From the NCBI RefSeq assembly GCF_000444875.1, contig NC_021985.1, forward strand, positions 4,236,170 to 4,300,169: a stretch of DNA of 64,000 nucleotides. Direction: 5' to 3'. The position numbers and the translations under genes were made by a program. Below the pieces are notes generated by a model. It had not been told where the DNA came from and did not search any database. It saw only the letters and a program-made list of their open reading frames with translations. Numbering within the stretch: position 1 is the stretch's first letter; every line of letters begins with the position of its first letter. Below, in pieces: positions 26,768 to 34,743 of the stretch. Origin of the DNA: Streptomyces collinus Tu 365 (GTDB lineage: Bacteria; Actinomycetota; Actinomycetes; Streptomycetales; Streptomycetaceae).

Positions 26768-27406
26768 ATGAGCATGCTGACTCCCCCCGGCATGGGCGGC
26801 CAGTACCGCATCACGGGGGACAAATACCCGCGGATGCGCCCTCCGCGGCGGCGCGGCAGGCTCGCGTTCGCCGTCCTGGCGTCCGTCGCCGCGCTCGGCC
26901 TGATCGGCTGGGGGACGCTGCAGCTCATCGACGTCTTCACGGGCGGTGGCAAGAAGGACGCGGCGGCCGGGACCAAGGCGGACTGCCGCACCAAGGCACA
27001 GACCGCCGCCGTGCTCGCGCTGCCCAGGCCCGGCGACATCACGGTGAACGTCTACAACGCCACCCCCCGCGGCGGGCTCGCCAAGGACACGGCGGCCGAG
27101 CTGAAGAAGCGCGGCTTCCGGATCGGTCACGTGGGCAACGCGACCAAGGAGTTCGACAAGAAGGTCAAGGGCACCGGGGTGCTCCTCGGCCCCGCCTCCG
27201 CGCTGAACAGCTCGCTGCCCGTGCTCGCCACCCAGCTGGCCGGCGCCGAGCGCCGCACGGACGCCGCCCACAAGGGCGCCGACGTGGACCTGGTCATCGG
27301 CGACGGCTTCAAGAACCTCACCGCGCGCACCGACGCCGACCGGGCCCTGACCACCCTGGCCAAGGCCGGGCAGACCCCCGCCGCCCCGGAGAAGAAGCAC
27401 TGCTGA
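26768..27406 (+). CDS. LytR C-terminal (LytR_C) domain membrane protein
   Basis: 212 residues. A basic N-terminal cytoplasmic segment, one TM helix (LAFAVLASVAALGLIGWGTL, about 35-55) and an extracytoplasmic LytR_C domain with DITVNVYNATPRGGLAKDTA, ELKKRGFRIGHVGNATKEFD and ADVDLVIGDGFKNL. Related to the mycobacterial envelope-integrity protein Cei. Likely acts at the cell wall with LCP-type ligases. The bidirectional hairpin at 27430-27461 ends the transcript. Confidence 0.88.
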   Translation: MSMLTPPGMGGQYRITGDKYPRMRPPRRRGRLAFAVLASVAALGLIGWGTLQLIDVFTGGGKKDAAAGTKADCRTKAQTAAVLALPRPGDITVNVYNATPRGGLAKDTAAELKKRGFRIGHVGNATKEFDKKVKGTGVLLGPASALNSSLPVLATQLAGAERRTDAAHKGADVDLVIGDGFKNLTARTDADRALTTLAKAGQTPAAPEKKHC

Positions 27407-27429
27407 CCCGGACGGGGCCGGGACGGCAC

Positions 27430-27461
27430 AGGCACGGTCACCGAGCCCGGTGACCGTGCCT
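27430..27461. terminator. Bidirectional terminator between LytR_C gene and upp
   Basis: Perfect 14-bp inverted repeat AGGCACGGTCACCG / CGGTGACCGTGCCT with AGCC loop between convergent genes. Confidence 0.85.
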
Positions 27462-27489
27462 GAGGAAACGCCGGGACGGCCCGGCGGGA

Positions 27490-28125
27490 CTACTCGGCGG
27501 CGCCGTACAGACGGTCGCCCGCGTCCCCGAGGCCGGGGATGATGTAGCCGTGCTCGTTGAGGTGGTCGTCGACGGCCGCCGTCACGACCGTCACCGGGGT
27601 GCCCGCCAGCTCGCGCTCCATGACCGCGACGCCCTCGGGGGCCGCCAGCAGCACCACGGCGGTCACGTCGTCGGCGCCGCGCTCGATCAGCTCCTGGATG
27701 GCCGCGACCAGCGTGCCGCCCGTGGCCAGCATCGGGTCCAGCACGTACACCTGCCGGCCGGAGAGGTCCTCCGGCATGCGCGAGGCGTACGTGGACGCCT
27801 GCAGCGTCTCCTCGTTGCGGATCATGCCGAGGAAGCCGACCTCGGCGGTCGGCAGCAGCCGGACCATGCCGTCCAGCATGCCGAGCCCGGCCCGCAGGAT
27901 CGGCACGACCAGCGGGCGGGGACGGGCCAGCTTGACCCCGGTGGTCGACGCGACCGGCGTCCGGATGTCGACGGCCTCGGTCCGCACGTCCCGCGTGGCC
28001 TCGTAGGCGAGCAGGGTGACCAGCTCGTCGGCGAGGCGCCGGAAGGTCGCGGAGTCGGTGCGCTGGTCGCGCAGCGTGGTGAGCTTGTGGGCGACCAGGG
28101 GGTGGTCGACGACGTGGAGACGCAT
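27490..28125 (-). CDS. upp: Uracil phosphoribosyltransferase
   Basis: 211 residues. It converts uracil + PRPP to UMP in pyrimidine salvage. MRLHVVDHPLVAHKLTTLRD is the conserved N-terminus. ILRAGLGMLDGMVRLLPTAE, VYVLDPMLATGGTLVAAIQE (the PRPP loop D-P-M-L-A-T-G-G-T) and the C-terminal YIIPGLGDAGDRLYG (uracil binding) are complete. Length matches the family. It reads away from the small basic ORF and tadA cluster, sharing a 123-bp divergent promoter region. Confidence 0.98.
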   Translation of the reverse strand: MRLHVVDHPLVAHKLTTLRDQRTDSATFRRLADELVTLLAYEATRDVRTEAVDIRTPVASTTGVKLARPRPLVVPILRAGLGMLDGMVRLLPTAEVGFLGMIRNEETLQASTYASRMPEDLSGRQVYVLDPMLATGGTLVAAIQELIERGADDVTAVVLLAAPEGVAVMERELAGTPVTVVTAAVDDHLNEHGYIIPGLGDAGDRLYGAAE

Positions 28126-28248
28126 GTCCCCAACAGTAACCGTGCCCGCCGCCCCCTCGTGCTGGCACCGGCCCGCATCCGGCCCCTGACCGGCCTGGCA
28201 TCAAACCCCCCGTCCGAGGGAAAGTGGGAGGGACGGACCCGGGGTGGT

Positions 28249-28473
28249 GTGACTGTGCCTGACCTGCCTGACCACAAGACCGATGCCGCCGCGCGCGCCG
28301 AGGACGTCGCCGGTCCGGGAGAGCCCGAGACCGAGGCCCAGCGCCGGCGCCGGCGCGCCCAGTTCCTGCGCGACCTCGCCGAGGCACGCGCGCTGCGCGA
28401 CCGGGTGCAGCCCCGGCGCGCCAAGGCCGCCCGGCTCCGGCACGCCATGCGGATGCGGACGTTCCGCTGGTAG
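28249..28473 (+). CDS. Small basic protein, unknown
   Basis: 74 residues from GTG 28249 (a second GTG at 28255 is also possible). The first 40 residues are acidic and the rest is strongly basic: AQRRRRRAQFLRDLAEARAL then RVQPRRAKAARLRHAMRMRT. Probably helical, maybe nucleic-acid binding. The gene is conserved in this position in Streptomyces as far as I recall. GGGAGGGA lies about 15 bp upstream. No family assignment. Confidence 0.6.
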   Translation: MTVPDLPDHKTDAAARAEDVAGPGEPETEAQRRRRRAQFLRDLAEARALRDRVQPRRAKAARLRHAMRMRTFRW

Positions 28474-28804
28474 GGAAGGCCGTCGTCGTACGATCCCGGC
28501 AGGAAAGACTCTGGTAAGGAAGATCATCGCCCACGCCGGTGTCCCGGGACGGAGTGCGTGGGCCTCCGGAAAAGCCGCGTACGATCCGCAGGTGGCGGCA
28601 ACGAGCGCGCCGGTGGGTCGAGCACCCGCCGGATGCGGGCGCACGATCAAAAGAGCCGGACACAGGGAGCCGAAGACGTCCCCTGAACGCCTTGTTTCTG
28701 CCACGATTCCGAGTGGGCGGGGCTCGGAGCACAGCTCTCCCCGCCCAGAACCTCCGCCGGGGGGACCCCCAACCGGCACGCCTACGACCAGTGGGAGAGT
28801 CACG
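28474..28804 (+). promoter_or_regulatory. 331-bp leader/promoter region before the tadA operon
   Basis: No coding frame of merit. It has two TACGATCC boxes (about 28490 and 28572) resembling -10 elements. A hairpin GGGCGGGG / CCCCGCCC lies at 28715-28746, 58 bp before the next start codon. The long leader suggests two start sites and possible attenuation, which is inference. Confidence 0.45.
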
Positions 28805-29347
28805 GTGTACTTCGCCGCACTGCTCGCGCGCACCGAAGACGGGTGGGAAGCGAGCGACACAGAGCTCGACGATGTGGAGACCCTGTCCGATCTGGCCGAC
28901 CTGGCCCGGGAAGCCTCTCCCGACGAGGACACGGTGTTCGTCCTGATCGAGCAGGAGGACGCCTGGTTCGGTCTCGTCCGGGTCGACGGCGAGGAGGACC
29001 CTCGCATCTTCGTCTCGGACGCGGCCGCCGCCGCCCGCAGCGCCTACGGGGAGCTGCTGCTCACGGACGAGCTGCTCGGCCGGGAGCCCGGCGCGGACGA
29101 CGGGCCGGACCTGGACGCCCTCGACCTCGACGGCACCGAGGACGGCGAGTCCGAGGAGGAGTCCGACGAAGTGGAGGAGGAGCCCACCGCCGCGGGCGCC
29201 GTGCCGCACGGCCCGGTGGGCGACGGAGGCATCCTCGACGACCTGGGTGTCGGCGAGAAGGAGCTGCGCGCCCTCGACCCGAACGATGCGCTGGCCGAGA
29301 TCGCCGAGGCCCTGGGCGCCTCGGAGGTGCTGGAGACCGTCCGCTGA
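28805..29347 (+). CDS. tRNA adenosine deaminase-associated protein
   Basis: 180 residues from GTG 28805: YFAALLARTEDGWEASDTEL, DDVETLSDLADLAREASPDE, then DTVFVLIEQEDAWFGLVRVD. This is the small acidic family found immediately ahead of tadA in actinobacteria, hence the name. The middle (about 95-135) is very acidic (EDGESEEESDEVEEE). The gene ends 53 bp before the chosen tadA start, and the frame of tadA can extend up to it, so they are one operon. A chaperone-like or regulatory role is likely, but unproven. Confidence 0.9.
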   Translation: MYFAALLARTEDGWEASDTELDDVETLSDLADLAREASPDEDTVFVLIEQEDAWFGLVRVDGEEDPRIFVSDAAAAARSAYGELLLTDELLGREPGADDGPDLDALDLDGTEDGESEEESDEVEEEPTAAGAVPHGPVGDGGILDDLGVGEKELRALDPNDALAEIAEALGASEVLETVR

Positions 29348-29400
29348 TCACGCCCGGACAGCCCGAGAACCCCCGGGACGCGCGGCGGGCGGCCGACCCG

Positions 29401-29856
29401 GTGCGCGACCCCTGGCGGGCCGCGATGCGGCTCGCCCTGGACCAGGCGGAGCTGGCCGTACGGGGCGGGGACGTCCCCGTCGGCGCCGTCATGCTGTCCC
29501 CGGACGGCACGACGGTGCTCGGCGCCGGGCACAACGAACGCGAGGCCACCGGCGACCCCACGGCCCACGCGGAGGTGCTCGCGATCCGGCGGGCCGCCGC
29601 CGCGCTCGGCCAGTGGCGGCTGACCGGCTGCACGCTGGTCGTCACGCTCGAACCGTGCACGATGTGCGCGGGCGCGCTCGTGCAGTCCCGCGTGGACCGG
29701 GTGGTCTACGGCGCCCGTGACGACAAGGCGGGGGCGGCCGGCTCCCTGTGGGACGTCGTACGGGACCGCCGGCTCAACCACCGGCCCGAGGTCGTCGAGG
29801 GCGTCCTGGCCGAGGAGTGCGCCGGGCTCCTCACCGCGTTCTTCCGGGACCGCTGA
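29401..29856 (+). CDS. tadA: tRNA-specific adenosine deaminase
   Basis: 151 residues from GTG 29401; an ATG at 29425 would remove only eight residues. Deaminates A34 to inosine in tRNA-Arg(ACG), which this window also encodes at 54996. Zinc site and catalytic Glu: TAHAEVLAI and LEPCTMCAGALVQSRV. The nearby GARDDKAGAAGSLWDV is the TadA-type loop. Typical length. Co-transcribed with the upstream associated protein. tRNA-Ser(CGA) follows after 57 bp. Confidence 0.95.
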   Translation: MRDPWRAAMRLALDQAELAVRGGDVPVGAVMLSPDGTTVLGAGHNEREATGDPTAHAEVLAIRRAAAALGQWRLTGCTLVVTLEPCTMCAGALVQSRVDRVVYGARDDKAGAAGSLWDVVRDRRLNHRPEVVEGVLAEECAGLLTAFFRDR

Positions 29857-29913
29857 CCGGGGCCCGCCCAACCGATTTCAGCGCATGCCCCACCTTGCTG
29901 TAGGGTCTCCCTC

Positions 29914-29998
29914 GGTAGCGTGTCCGAGCGGCCGAAGGAGCTCGCCTCGAAAGCGAGTGTGGCGCAAGTCACCGAGGGTTCAAATCCCTCCGCTACCG
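29914..29998 (+). tRNA. tRNA-Ser(CGA)
   Basis: Class II tRNA: acceptor GGTAGCG / CGCTACC, anticodon stem CTCGC/GCGAG with loop CTCGAAA (anticodon CGA), long variable arm, T-arm GGGTTCAAATCCC. CCA is not encoded. A strong terminator follows. Confidence 0.97.
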
Positions 29999-30003
29999 CT
30001 TCA

Positions 30004-30033
30004 GAAGGGCCCCGTCGTGAGACGGGGCCCTTC
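30004..30033 (+). terminator. Terminator of tRNA-Ser(CGA)
   Basis: Perfect 13-bp inverted repeat GAAGGGCCCCGTC / GACGGGGCCCTTC, loop GTGA, starting 5 bp after the tRNA. Confidence 0.88.
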
Positions 30034-30171
30034 GTGCATGCCCCGCGTCACCCGGTGGGTACCGCGGCAAGAGACCCCGGCGGGCGGGCCGTTGGTCCCT
30101 TCGGGGGGTGCGGCGGTTACACTCGCCGCCGGCAACAGAGCCCACGGGGCACAGGCACAGGGGAGGCCGCG

Positions 30172-30351
30172 GTGGCGGTGAACGCCAAGAAGATCGCCGT
30201 GTACGTGCTCGTGGTCTTCGCGCTGTACGTGATCATCACGGACCCGGCCAAGGCGGCCGACTACGTCCAGATAGCCTTCGAGGGCATCTCGGACGCGGCC
30301 AAGGCCATAGGCGACTTCATGACCTGGCTCGCCGACGGGGCGAAGAACTGA
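30172..30351 (+). CDS. Small single-pass membrane protein, unknown
   Basis: 59 residues from GTG 30172, with GGGAGG 5 bp upstream. AVNAKKIAVYVLVVFALYVI (about 2-22) is a TM helix. The remainder (DPAKAADYVQIAFEGISDAA, then KAIGDFMTWLADGAKN) is an amphipathic helix. Conserved in Streptomyces between tRNA-Ser and sigF as far as I recall. It is 31 bp before the Dabb gene and may be co-transcribed. Confidence 0.75.
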   Translation: MAVNAKKIAVYVLVVFALYVIITDPAKAADYVQIAFEGISDAAKAIGDFMTWLADGAKN

Positions 30352-30382
30352 GAGAGCCGCCGAGGAAGCCGAGGTACACCCC

Positions 30383-30676
30383 ATGATCCGCCACCTGGTC
30401 CTCTTCAGGCTCAACGACGGCGTCGAACGCGACGATCCGCGGGTCGTCGCGGGTGTGGAGGCCTTCCGGGCGCTCGGCGGCCGGATCGAGGAGCTGCGCT
30501 TCTGGGAGTGCGCCTGGAACATCAGCGACCGGCCGATCGCCTACGACTTCGCGATCAACTCGGCGGTCGAGGACACGGACGCCCTCAAGCGCTACCTGGA
30601 GCACCCGGACCACCAGGCGGGCGTCGCCCTGTGGCGGGAGTTCGCCACGTGGGTGATCGCCGACTACGAGTTCTAG
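30383..30676 (+). CDS. Dabb (stress-responsive alpha/beta barrel) family protein
   Basis: 97 residues: MIRHLVLFRLNDGVERDDPR, GGRIEELRFWECAWNIS, DFAINSAVEDTDALKRYLEH, PDHQAGVALWREFATWVIAD. This is the dimeric ferredoxin-like Dabb domain with the conserved H at the N-terminus and Y-x-x-H-P-x-H. Function in bacteria is unknown. Ends in a strong terminator before sigF. Confidence 0.92.
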   Translation: MIRHLVLFRLNDGVERDDPRVVAGVEAFRALGGRIEELRFWECAWNISDRPIAYDFAINSAVEDTDALKRYLEHPDHQAGVALWREFATWVIADYEF

Positions 30677-30691
30677 GGCCTGTTGCCCCGC

Positions 30692-30721
30692 AGCCCCCCG
30701 CCCGGAAAGGCGGGGGGCTTT
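30692..30721 (+). terminator. Terminator after the Dabb gene
   Basis: 11-bp perfect arms AGCCCCCCGCC / GGCGGGGGGCT, CGGAAA loop, then TTTCG. Confidence 0.88.
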
Positions 30722-30780
30722 CGCGTGTCCGGGGGCCCAACTTGGCGCCGCGGGGCCACAACACGGGGTTATCGGGTGCT

Positions 30781-30793
30781 TGCACACAGTGCA
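30781..30793. promoter_or_regulatory. Palindrome in the sigF promoter region
   Basis: TGCACACAGTGCA is a perfect hyphenated palindrome (arms TGCAC/GTGCA), 65 bp before the chosen sigF start. It would fit a dimeric regulator; none is assigned. Confidence 0.4.
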
Positions 30794-30857
30794 CATGTCT
30801 TGTGATGCTATGACCGCTTTTGACGGATGATTGACCGATGAAGAGGTGGCGTTGACC

Positions 30858-31721
30858 GTGTCGGCCAGTACTGCGCCGCCCCAGGAGGAGGCGCCCGCAC
30901 CCGCCTCCGCCCCCGGCGCTCCCGGCGCCCCCGCCACCCCCGTCGCCCCCGAGAAGCGCCGCGGTGCCGACACCCGCGCGCTGACCCAGGTGCTCTTCGC
31001 CGAGCTGAAGGACCTGCAGCCGGGCACGCCGGAGCACAACCGCGTGCGGGGGGCGCTCATCGAGGCCAACCTTCCGCTCGTGCGCTACGCGGCCGCCCGC
31101 TTCCGCTCCCGCAACGAGCCCATGGAGGACGTGATCCAGGTCGGCACCATCGGCCTGATCAACGCCATCGACCGGTTCGACCCCGAGCGGGGCGTGCAGT
31201 TCCCCACCTTCGCGATGCCGACCGTCGTCGGGGAGATCAAGCGGTACTTCCGGGACAACGTCCGCACGGTCCACGTGCCGCGCCGGCTGCACGAGCTGTG
31301 GGTCCAGGTGAACAGCGCCACCGAGGACCTCACCACGGCCTTCGGCCGCTCACCGTCGACCGCCGAGATCGCCGAGCGGCTGCGGATCAGCGAGGAGGAG
31401 GTGCTCTCCTGCATCGAGGCGGGCCGCTCGTACCACGCGACCTCCCTGGAGGCCGCGCAGGAGGGCGACGGGATGCCGGGACTGCTGGACCGCATCGGCT
31501 ACGAGGACCCGGCCCTGGACGGCGTGGAGCACCGCGACCTGGTCCGCCACCTCCTGGTCCAACTCCCCGAACGCGAACAGAGAATTCTCCTTCTGCGCTA
31601 CTACAGCAATCTCACCCAGTCCCAGATCAGCGCGGAACTGGGTGTGTCCCAGATGCACGTCTCGCGGCTACTCGCGCGTAGCTTCCAGCGGCTGCGGTCG
31701 GCGAATCGGATCGAGGCATGA
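30858..31721 (+). CDS. sigF: RNA polymerase sigma factor SigF
   Basis: 287 residues from GTG 30858, preceded by GAGGTGG; the TTG at 30831 is less likely. A SigB-type sigma factor that in S. coelicolor acts late in spore maturation. Ala/Pro-rich N-terminus (1-40), region 2 with PLVRYAAARFRSRNEPMEDV and QVGTIGLINAIDRFDPERGV, FPTFAMPTVVGEIKRYFRDN, region 3 and region 4 with LPEREQRILLLRYYSNLTQS and ISAELGVSQMHVSRLLARSF. It is followed by a paralogue (sigN) with a 312-bp gap. No anti-sigma gene is next to it, as known for sigF. Confidence 0.93.
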   Translation: MSASTAPPQEEAPAPASAPGAPGAPATPVAPEKRRGADTRALTQVLFAELKDLQPGTPEHNRVRGALIEANLPLVRYAAARFRSRNEPMEDVIQVGTIGLINAIDRFDPERGVQFPTFAMPTVVGEIKRYFRDNVRTVHVPRRLHELWVQVNSATEDLTTAFGRSPSTAEIAERLRISEEEVLSCIEAGRSYHATSLEAAQEGDGMPGLLDRIGYEDPALDGVEHRDLVRHLLVQLPEREQRILLLRYYSNLTQSQISAELGVSQMHVSRLLARSFQRLRSANRIEA

Positions 31722-32033
31722 CCGGCGCACGGGTGCACGGTCCGGAACACACCAGATCACCCCGGATCGAAAGCAGTATCGACCGGTAACCGGCACGAGC
31801 GAATCGCTCACCAGGGCGGTTCCCGACAGTTGTGCCCCGAAATACCGTCAGACCCCGTCTTTACAGGGCCGATTCGCATCTGACGTGTCGACATGTCACT
31901 ACAGCGTGTTGCCGACATGTGACATTCTTCCGGAAGCGCGTTTGCCGGACCTCCGGCTCCGGTATTCAGGTGAAGGCTGCGTTGCTCGAATGGCATCGCC
32001 GCCGCGACCGTCCCGCGACCCAAAGGGGGTGGC
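31722..32033 (+). promoter_or_regulatory. sigF-sigN intergenic region with SigB-type promoter match
   Basis: 312 bp without coding character. At 31940-31966 GTTTG-N16-GGTATT resembles the SigB-class promoter (GTTT-N14-17-GGGTAT), 68 bp before the sigN start. AAAGGGGG at 32020-32027 is the ribosome site. It suggests autoregulation by a SigB-type factor, which is inference. Confidence 0.5.
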
Positions 32034-32948
32034 ATGTCCGCAGACCAGGGCAGCTCGAAGGTGCTCACGCCCACGAGCGAGGCAGCGCCCAAGGAGCTCG
32101 ACGCTCTCGACGTGCTCGTTGACGTCACGGCCCTCCAAGCCGTGCCGGCGCCGCCCGTCCCCGCCGAGGCCGTTCCGGCACCGGCGGACCTCGACACCCG
32201 CACCCTGTCCCGCTCCCTGTTCCTGCGGCTCGCCGCACTCGACGAGAACAGCCCCGAGCGCGCCTACGTCCGGGACACTCTGATCGAACTCAACCTCCCC
32301 CTCGTGCGCTACGCGGCGGCCCGCTTCCGCTCGCGCAACGAGCCCATGGAGGACATCGTCCAGGTCGGCACGATCGGCCTGATCAAGGCGATCGACCGCT
32401 TCGACTGCGAACGGGGCGTGGAGTTCCCGACGTTCGCGATGCCGACGGTCGTGGGCGAGATCAAGCGCTTCTTCCGCGACACCTCGTGGTCGGTGCGCGT
32501 GCCGCGCCGGCTCCAGGAGCTCCGCCTGGCCCTCACCAAGGCCAGCGACGAGCTCTCCCAGAAGCTGGACCGCTCCCCGACGGTGGCGGAGCTGGCGGCG
32601 GTGCTCGGCGTCTCCGAGGAGGACGTGGTCGACGGCCTCGCGGTCGGCAACGCCTACACCGCCTCCTCGCTGGACTCCCCGGCGCCCGAGGACGACGGCG
32701 GCGAGGGCTCCCTGGCCGACCGGCTCGGCTACGAGGACAGTGCGCTGGAGGGCGTGGAGTACCGCGAGTCCCTCAAGCCGCTGCTGGCCAAGCTGCCGCC
32801 CCGGGAGCGCCGGATCATCATGCTGCGCTTCTTCGCCAACATGACCCAGTCACAGATCGGCGAGGAGGTCGGCATCTCCCAGATGCACGTCTCCCGGCTG
32901 CTGACCCGGACCCTGGCCCAGCTGCGCGACGGACTCATCTCCGACTGA
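32034..32948 (+). CDS. sigN: SigB/F/G-family sigma factor, SigN-like
   Basis: 304 residues, ATG 32034 with AAAGGGGG upstream. Region 2 FRSRNEPMEDIVQVGTIGLI, KAIDRFDCERGVEFPTFAMP; region 4 LPPRERRIIMLRFFANMTQS and GEEVGISQMHVSRLLTRTLA. Paralogue of the upstream sigF. By position next to sigF it should be the orthologue of S. coelicolor SigN, used in subapical stem/spore-related expression, but name and role rest on synteny recalled from memory. A SigB-like promoter lies upstream. Confidence 0.85.
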   Translation: MSADQGSSKVLTPTSEAAPKELDALDVLVDVTALQAVPAPPVPAEAVPAPADLDTRTLSRSLFLRLAALDENSPERAYVRDTLIELNLPLVRYAAARFRSRNEPMEDIVQVGTIGLIKAIDRFDCERGVEFPTFAMPTVVGEIKRFFRDTSWSVRVPRRLQELRLALTKASDELSQKLDRSPTVAELAAVLGVSEEDVVDGLAVGNAYTASSLDSPAPEDDGGEGSLADRLGYEDSALEGVEYRESLKPLLAKLPPRERRIIMLRFFANMTQSQIGEEVGISQMHVSRLLTRTLAQLRDGLISD

Positions 32949-32999
32949 GATCTGCGACCGAGCCTTCCCAACTGACGGAGCGTCAGCCACCATGGCCCG

Positions 33000-33797
33000 A
33001 TGCTTCGTACCGGGATGCTTCGTACGACGACATGGACACATGGCCGCCGAGGCGCCGTTACGGCAGCGTCGGCGGCCGTCGTGTGTCTGGGCGCGGCGCT
33101 GGCCGCCTGCGGGGCCGGGACGGGCGGCGGCGGGTACACGGCGGTGGGCGGGGTGCCCCGGCAGCCGGACACGGCGACGGCGCCAACGGGCGCCGTGCGG
33201 ATGGTGCCACTGGACGGCCCGGACGACGGCACCGGCCCGGACGACGGCACCGGCTCCGCCGGGAGGGCACCGCAAGGCGGAACGCGGCCGGCCGCCTCTT
33301 CGGCTCCGCCGGCCGGCGCGGCCGCTCCGCCGGGCCGGACAGGCAGTCCCGGAACGGCGGGCCCGTCCGGTCCGTCCGGTCCCGGGCACGCCGGACCGGC
33401 GACGGCCGAGCCGAGCGCGTCCGGCCGGGGTACGACCGCTCCGAGCCGCCCGGCGCCGGGCCCGACGACCTCCGGTACGGCGTCACCCGCGCCCGCGGCC
33501 CTCACCTGGGGTACCGCCGAGCGCGCGGGCACGGACCGGCGCTGGTGCGAGAAGGTGACCGTGCCCTTCCACAACTCGGGCGGCACGCCCGTGCGTTCGG
33601 GCACGGTGACGTTCGGGACGCACGTCATCGGCGCGCTCGGCGTCGACTGGGCGACGGTGGAGTCGACCGCCGCGCTCCCGGTGCCGATCGGCCCGGGTGC
33701 GCGCACGGACCACACCTGGACGGTGTGCGTCGACGCCTGGCGTGTGCCGCTCGGCATGCACGTCGAGACGCGCGACGTCTCCGTCCGGTGGGAGTAG
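33000..33797 (+). CDS. Putative lipoprotein with long Pro/Gly/Ala-rich linker
   Basis: 265 residues from ATG 33000. The N-terminal hydrophobic stretch SAAVVCLGAALAACGAGTGG contains a lipobox (L-A-A-C), so Cys 37 is probably lipidated. Residues 38-165 are low-complexity Gly/Pro/Ala/Thr with a short duplicated DDGTGPDDGTG. The last 100 residues form a folded beta domain (WCEKVTVPFHNSGGTPVRSG, TVTFGTHVIGALGVDWATVE, HTWTVCVDAWRVPLGMHVET) with two Cys. It lies behind sigN but with a 51-bp gap. The function is unknown; probably a cell-surface protein. Confidence 0.75.
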   Translation: MLRTGMLRTTTWTHGRRGAVTAASAAVVCLGAALAACGAGTGGGGYTAVGGVPRQPDTATAPTGAVRMVPLDGPDDGTGPDDGTGSAGRAPQGGTRPAASSAPPAGAAAPPGRTGSPGTAGPSGPSGPGHAGPATAEPSASGRGTTAPSRPAPGPTTSGTASPAPAALTWGTAERAGTDRRWCEKVTVPFHNSGGTPVRSGTVTFGTHVIGALGVDWATVESTAALPVPIGPGARTDHTWTVCVDAWRVPLGMHVETRDVSVRWE

Positions 33798-33815
33798 GAG
33801 CAGGGCCGCGGGGCC

Positions 33816-34019
33816 TTACATGAACGCCAGCGCGGCGACTCCCACCACGACGGCGATCGCCACGACGACGCCGATGATCAGACCGACGCGGGGGCCCGAG
33901 GAGGAGGCGGCCGCCGCCTGCTGCTGCCGGCCCTGGGGAGCCTCGTCGACGAACGCGCGGAACATCTGGGTGCTGCCGGCGGGGTCGTAGTTGCCCTGGG
34001 GGCCCTGGGTGTTAGCCAT
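33816..34019 (-). CDS. Small C-tail-anchored membrane protein
   Basis: 67 residues from ATG 34017-34019 (MANTQGPQGNYDPAGSTQMF). A Gln-rich cytoplasmic part with RAFVDEAPQGRQQQAAAASS is followed by one C-terminal TM helix GLIIGVVVAIAVVVGVAALA, leaving only a few residues outside. Convergent with the lipoprotein gene, 18 bp apart. Function unknown; conserved-looking start and TM make it a real gene. Confidence 0.7.
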   Translation of the reverse strand: MANTQGPQGNYDPAGSTQMFRAFVDEAPQGRQQQAAAASSSGPRVGLIIGVVVAIAVVVGVAALAFM

Positions 34020-34122
34020 GGCCCGAGACACTAGCGAATCACGGGGTCCGGCCCAAGTGCGGGGCCACCGGGACAGACAGGGGCACCCCGCCCGCGCCCA
34101 CCTGCCTGTTTACGTTCGCAAT

Positions 34123-34207
34123 ACTTGCCTTTGCCAAGTTTTTGCGCCTGGCTGCCCGCCCTTATTTGCCTGCAGCAACCAACCGACTTATGGTTGCCCT
34201 AAGCAAC
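34123..34207. promoter_or_regulatory. Probable MarR operator region
   Basis: Inverted repeats ahead of the marR gene: ACTTG/CAAGT (34123-34139), GCAACCA/TGGTTGC (34175-34197) and GTTGC-CCTAA-GCAAC (34193-34207). The repeated GCAAC/GTTGC boxes suggest binding by the encoded MarR regulator. Confidence 0.55.
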
Positions 34208-34223
34208 GAATACGGGAGGTGTG

Positions 34224-34730
34224 ATGGCCGAGCGGGCGCAGTACGAAGAGCTGGCGCGTCAGCTCAGTGCCGTCGGAGCCGTGAAACGGGACATGGGGCG
34301 CATCCTGCCGCCCGACTGCCCGACCGGCTCGGCCGCCGTGCTGACCCTGCTGGGCCGCCACGGCGACATGCGCATGAGCAAGCTCGCCGAGCTGCTCTCC
34401 GTGGACATGTCGGTCACCAGCCGGCACGTCGCGCACGTCGCCGCGCGCGGCTGGATAGAGCGGCACCCGGACCCCGCGGACAAGCGCTCGCGCATCCTGC
34501 GTCTGACGCCCGCGGGGCTCGAGCAGCTCGACGAGCTGTCCCTGCGGACCACGCACCTGCTGGCCGAGCGGCTGAGCGACTGGACCGACGACGAGGTCGG
34601 CCAGCTCATCCGGCTCATGACCCGGCTGCGCGACAGCTTCGGCGACTGCCGGTCCGCCCCGCCGCGGCACGCGTCCGCCACGGCCGCCCCCGTGTTCGAA
34701 GAGACCACCCGTACACCCGCAAGCACGTAA
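34224..34730 (+). CDS. MarR-family transcriptional regulator
   Basis: 168 residues from ATG 34224 with GGGAGG 5-10 bp upstream. Winged HTH: GDMRMSKLAELLSVDMSVTS recognition helix and RHPDPADKRSRILRLTPAGL wing. It is 13 bp ahead of the efflux-pump gene and probably represses that operon. Candidate operators lie at 34123-34207. The inducer is unknown. C-terminal 25 residues are low-complexity. Confidence 0.93.
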   Translation: MAERAQYEELARQLSAVGAVKRDMGRILPPDCPTGSAAVLTLLGRHGDMRMSKLAELLSVDMSVTSRHVAHVAARGWIERHPDPADKRSRILRLTPAGLEQLDELSLRTTHLLAERLSDWTDDEVGQLIRLMTRLRDSFGDCRSAPPRHASATAAPVFEETTRTPAST

Positions 34731-34743
34731 GAGAAGGAAGCCC

